This document shows positions 62,969 to 64,000 of a stretch of DNA of 64,000 bases, in pieces. The position numbers were made by a program, and so were the translations under genes. Origin of the DNA: Leisingera thetidis. Lineage in GTDB: Bacteria; Pseudomonadota; Alphaproteobacteria; Rhodobacterales; Rhodobacteraceae. The stretch spans positions 3,909,001 to 3,973,000 of the forward strand of contig NZ_CP109787.1 in the NCBI RefSeq assembly GCF_025857195.1. The letters are read 5' to 3'. The number at the start of each line of letters is the position of its first letter. Position 1 is the stretch's first letter. The notes below the pieces were generated by a model. It did not search any database and was not told where the DNA came from. It saw only the letters and a list, made by a program, of their open reading frames with translations.

Positions 62969-62993
62969 CGTAAAGCGCGTTTCATAAAGAGCC

Positions 62994-63413
62994 ATGATCC
63001 GCATCAACGAGCAAATCACCCTGCAGGACTGGGAAATCACCGAGAGCTTCATCCGCGCCTCGGGCCCCGGCGGGCAGAATGTGAACAAGGTGGCGACCGC
63101 GGTCGAGCTGCGGTTCGAGGCGGCGCGCTCGCCGGCGCTGGCGCCCGCAGTCAAGAACCGGCTGAAACGGCTGGCGGGCCGCCGCTGGACCAAGGAGGGC
63201 GCGATCCTGCTGCAATGCGACGAGACCCGGTCGCAGCAAAGGAACCGCGAGATCGTGCGCGAGCGGCTGGCGGACCTGGTGCGCAAGGCGCTGGTGGCGC
63301 CCAAGCGGCGCATCGCCACCAAACCCACCCGCGGGTCCATCAAGCGGCGGCTGGAGGCCAAGAAGCAGCGCGGCGGCCTGAAAGCGACGCGCGGTAAAAT
63401 CGACCCGGATTGA
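62994..63413 (+). CDS. arfB: Alternative ribosome-rescue factor ArfB (peptidyl-tRNA hydrolase)
   Basis: A 139-residue release-factor-like protein. The catalytic GGQ is in SGPGGQNVNKVAT (26-28). It lacks the codon-recognition domains of RF1/RF2 and ends in a lysine/arginine-rich tail (about 95-139) that enters the empty mRNA channel of stalled ribosomes. It frees ribosomes stuck on mRNAs without a stop codon. The Shine-Dalgarno (AAAGAG) is modest. Only about 25 bases separate it from the terminator, which leaves little room for a private promoter, so expression may need readthrough. Confidence 0.93.
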   Translation: MIRINEQITLQDWEITESFIRASGPGGQNVNKVATAVELRFEAARSPALAPAVKNRLKRLAGRRWTKEGAILLQCDETRSQQRNREIVRERLADLVRKALVAPKRRIATKPTRGSIKRRLEAKKQRGGLKATRGKIDPD

Positions 63414-63479
63414 TCCGGCGGATTGCACCCGCGGCCTGACCGGCCCATGCTGGCGCCAGACAACCGGGAGGATCAGATC

Positions 63480-64000
63480 ATGCGGCTGGACGGGAAAACC
63501 GCCATCGTGACCGGCGGCGCTTCGGGGTTTGGCGCAGGCATTGCGCGCAAGTTCCTGGCCGAAGGCGCCCGGGTGATGATTGCCGATATCAACGGGGCCG
63601 CGGCGCAGGAGATGGCTGCCGGGCTGGGCGGCAGCGTCCTGGCGCAGGCGGTGGATGTTTCCGAGGGTGACTCGGTCGATGCGATGGCCGAGGCCGCGCT
63701 GCGGGCCTTCGGGCATCTCGACATCCTGGTCAACAACGCCGGTGTCACCCATCTGCCCGCGCCGCTGGAGGACATCAGCGAAGACGATTTCGACCGGGTG
63801 ATGCGGGTAAACATGAAATCCGTCTACCTGACCGCCCGCGCCTTGGTTCCGCACATGAAGGCGCGCAAGTCCGGCGCGATCCTGAATGTCGCCTCCACCG
63901 CCGGCGTTTCGCCGCGCCCCAGCCTCAACTGGTACAATGCCTCCAAGGGCTGGATGATCACCGCGACCAAGACCATGGCAATCGAACTCGCCCCCCACGG
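63480..64000 (+). CDS. Short-chain dehydrogenase/reductase, N-terminal part (cut by window edge)
   Basis: The first 173 codons of a classical SDR; the gene continues past the right edge. The start MRLDGKTAIVTGGASGFGAG contains the NAD(P) glycine motif, an aspartate follows in MIADIN (favouring NAD(H)), then NNAG, the catalytic serine in NVASTAG and YNASK (Tyr-x-x-x-Lys). GGGAGG precedes the ATG. It is a cytoplasmic oxidoreductase; the substrate cannot be told. It begins 66 bases after arfB. Confidence 0.88.
   Translation, partial: MRLDGKTAIVTGGASGFGAGIARKFLAEGARVMIADINGAAAQEMAAGLGGSVLAQAVDVSEGDSVDAMAEAALRAFGHLDILVNNAGVTHLPAPLEDISEDDFDRVMRVNMKSVYLTARALVPHMKARKSGAILNVASTAGVSPRPSLNWYNASKGWMITATKTMAIELAPH

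Noticed and set aside
62771..62970. Leader RNA considered as SRP RNA, 6S RNA, tmRNA or preQ1 riboswitch
   Set aside because: The conserved SRP apical loop, the 6S central bubble with its usual neighbour, a tmRNA tag or tRNA-like end, and the preQ1 aptamer are not present.
1..64000. Searched by eye for tRNA or rRNA genes, CRISPR arrays, transposases and prophage genes
   Set aside because: None seen; the spacing of the two-hairpin copies is irregular and they are not CRISPR repeats.

Overview
The window looks like chromosomal DNA of an alphaproteobacterium of the Rhodobacteraceae, most likely the Roseobacter group (Leisingera/Phaeobacter/Ruegeria-like). The grounds are very high G+C with strong third-position bias, an alphaproteobacterial LexA box (GTTC-N7-GTTC), an Irr-type iron control element ahead of mbfA, GTGA/ATGA coupled starts, and several protein families characteristic of this group (DUF6478, the MoxR/DUF58/DUF4159 operon, YhhQ, ArfB). 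The genus is an inference. I see no rRNA, tRNA, CRISPR array, prophage or insertion sequence. Coding density is high, and almost every real gene carries long mirror open frames on the other strand.

Layout. 1-2.6 kb: the start of imuB (leftward, cut by the edge) behind a LexA-box promoter, a periplasmic cytochrome c556, a TetR regulator and mbfA. 3-14.7 kb: transporters and metabolism (AEC transporter, fghA, sthA, EamA, HAD, ornithine-cyclodeaminase-like, hydrolase, MFS), then zapE and a bestrophin. 14.8-18 kb: accD-folC and a CPBP protease. 18.2-20.3 kb: three poorly known genes. 20.3-26.6 kb: ada with a PEP-mutase-like gene, then gpmI-envC-ctpA. 26.8-35.2 kb: dnaE2, DUF1203, an ABC ATPase, small redox/zinc proteins and polA. 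37.5-52 kb: an envelope block of moxR-DUF58-DUF4159-membrane protein (rightward) facing alpha-2-macroglobulin-pbpC (leftward). 52-58 kb: a hybrid histidine kinase, yaaA, recQ and yggT. 58-64 kb: a thioesterase, a UMF1 transporter, mepA, an esterase-like protein, yhhQ, a structured leader, arfB and a truncated SDR.

Themes. Genome maintenance is well represented (imuB, dnaE2, ada, polA, recQ, yaaA). The translesion genes imuB and dnaE2 lie 27 kb apart, each with a LexA-type site. Envelope maintenance is the second theme (envC, ctpA, pbpC with alpha-2-macroglobulin, mepA, MoxR operon).

The most interesting structures are non-coding. (1) Between yhhQ and arfB lies a roughly 200-nt leader with a TTGACA promoter element, a 25-codon ORF with a near-perfect Shine-Dalgarno, a helix that hides that Shine-Dalgarno behind an anti-SD mimic, a terminator, and a 10-bp alternative antiterminator pairing. 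Together these have the form of an attenuator controlling a ribosome-rescue factor. (2) Eight copies of a dispersed two-hairpin intergenic element show compensatory stem changes. (3) The imuB promoter appears to start a nearly leaderless 19-codon ORF that overlaps imuB by ATGA.
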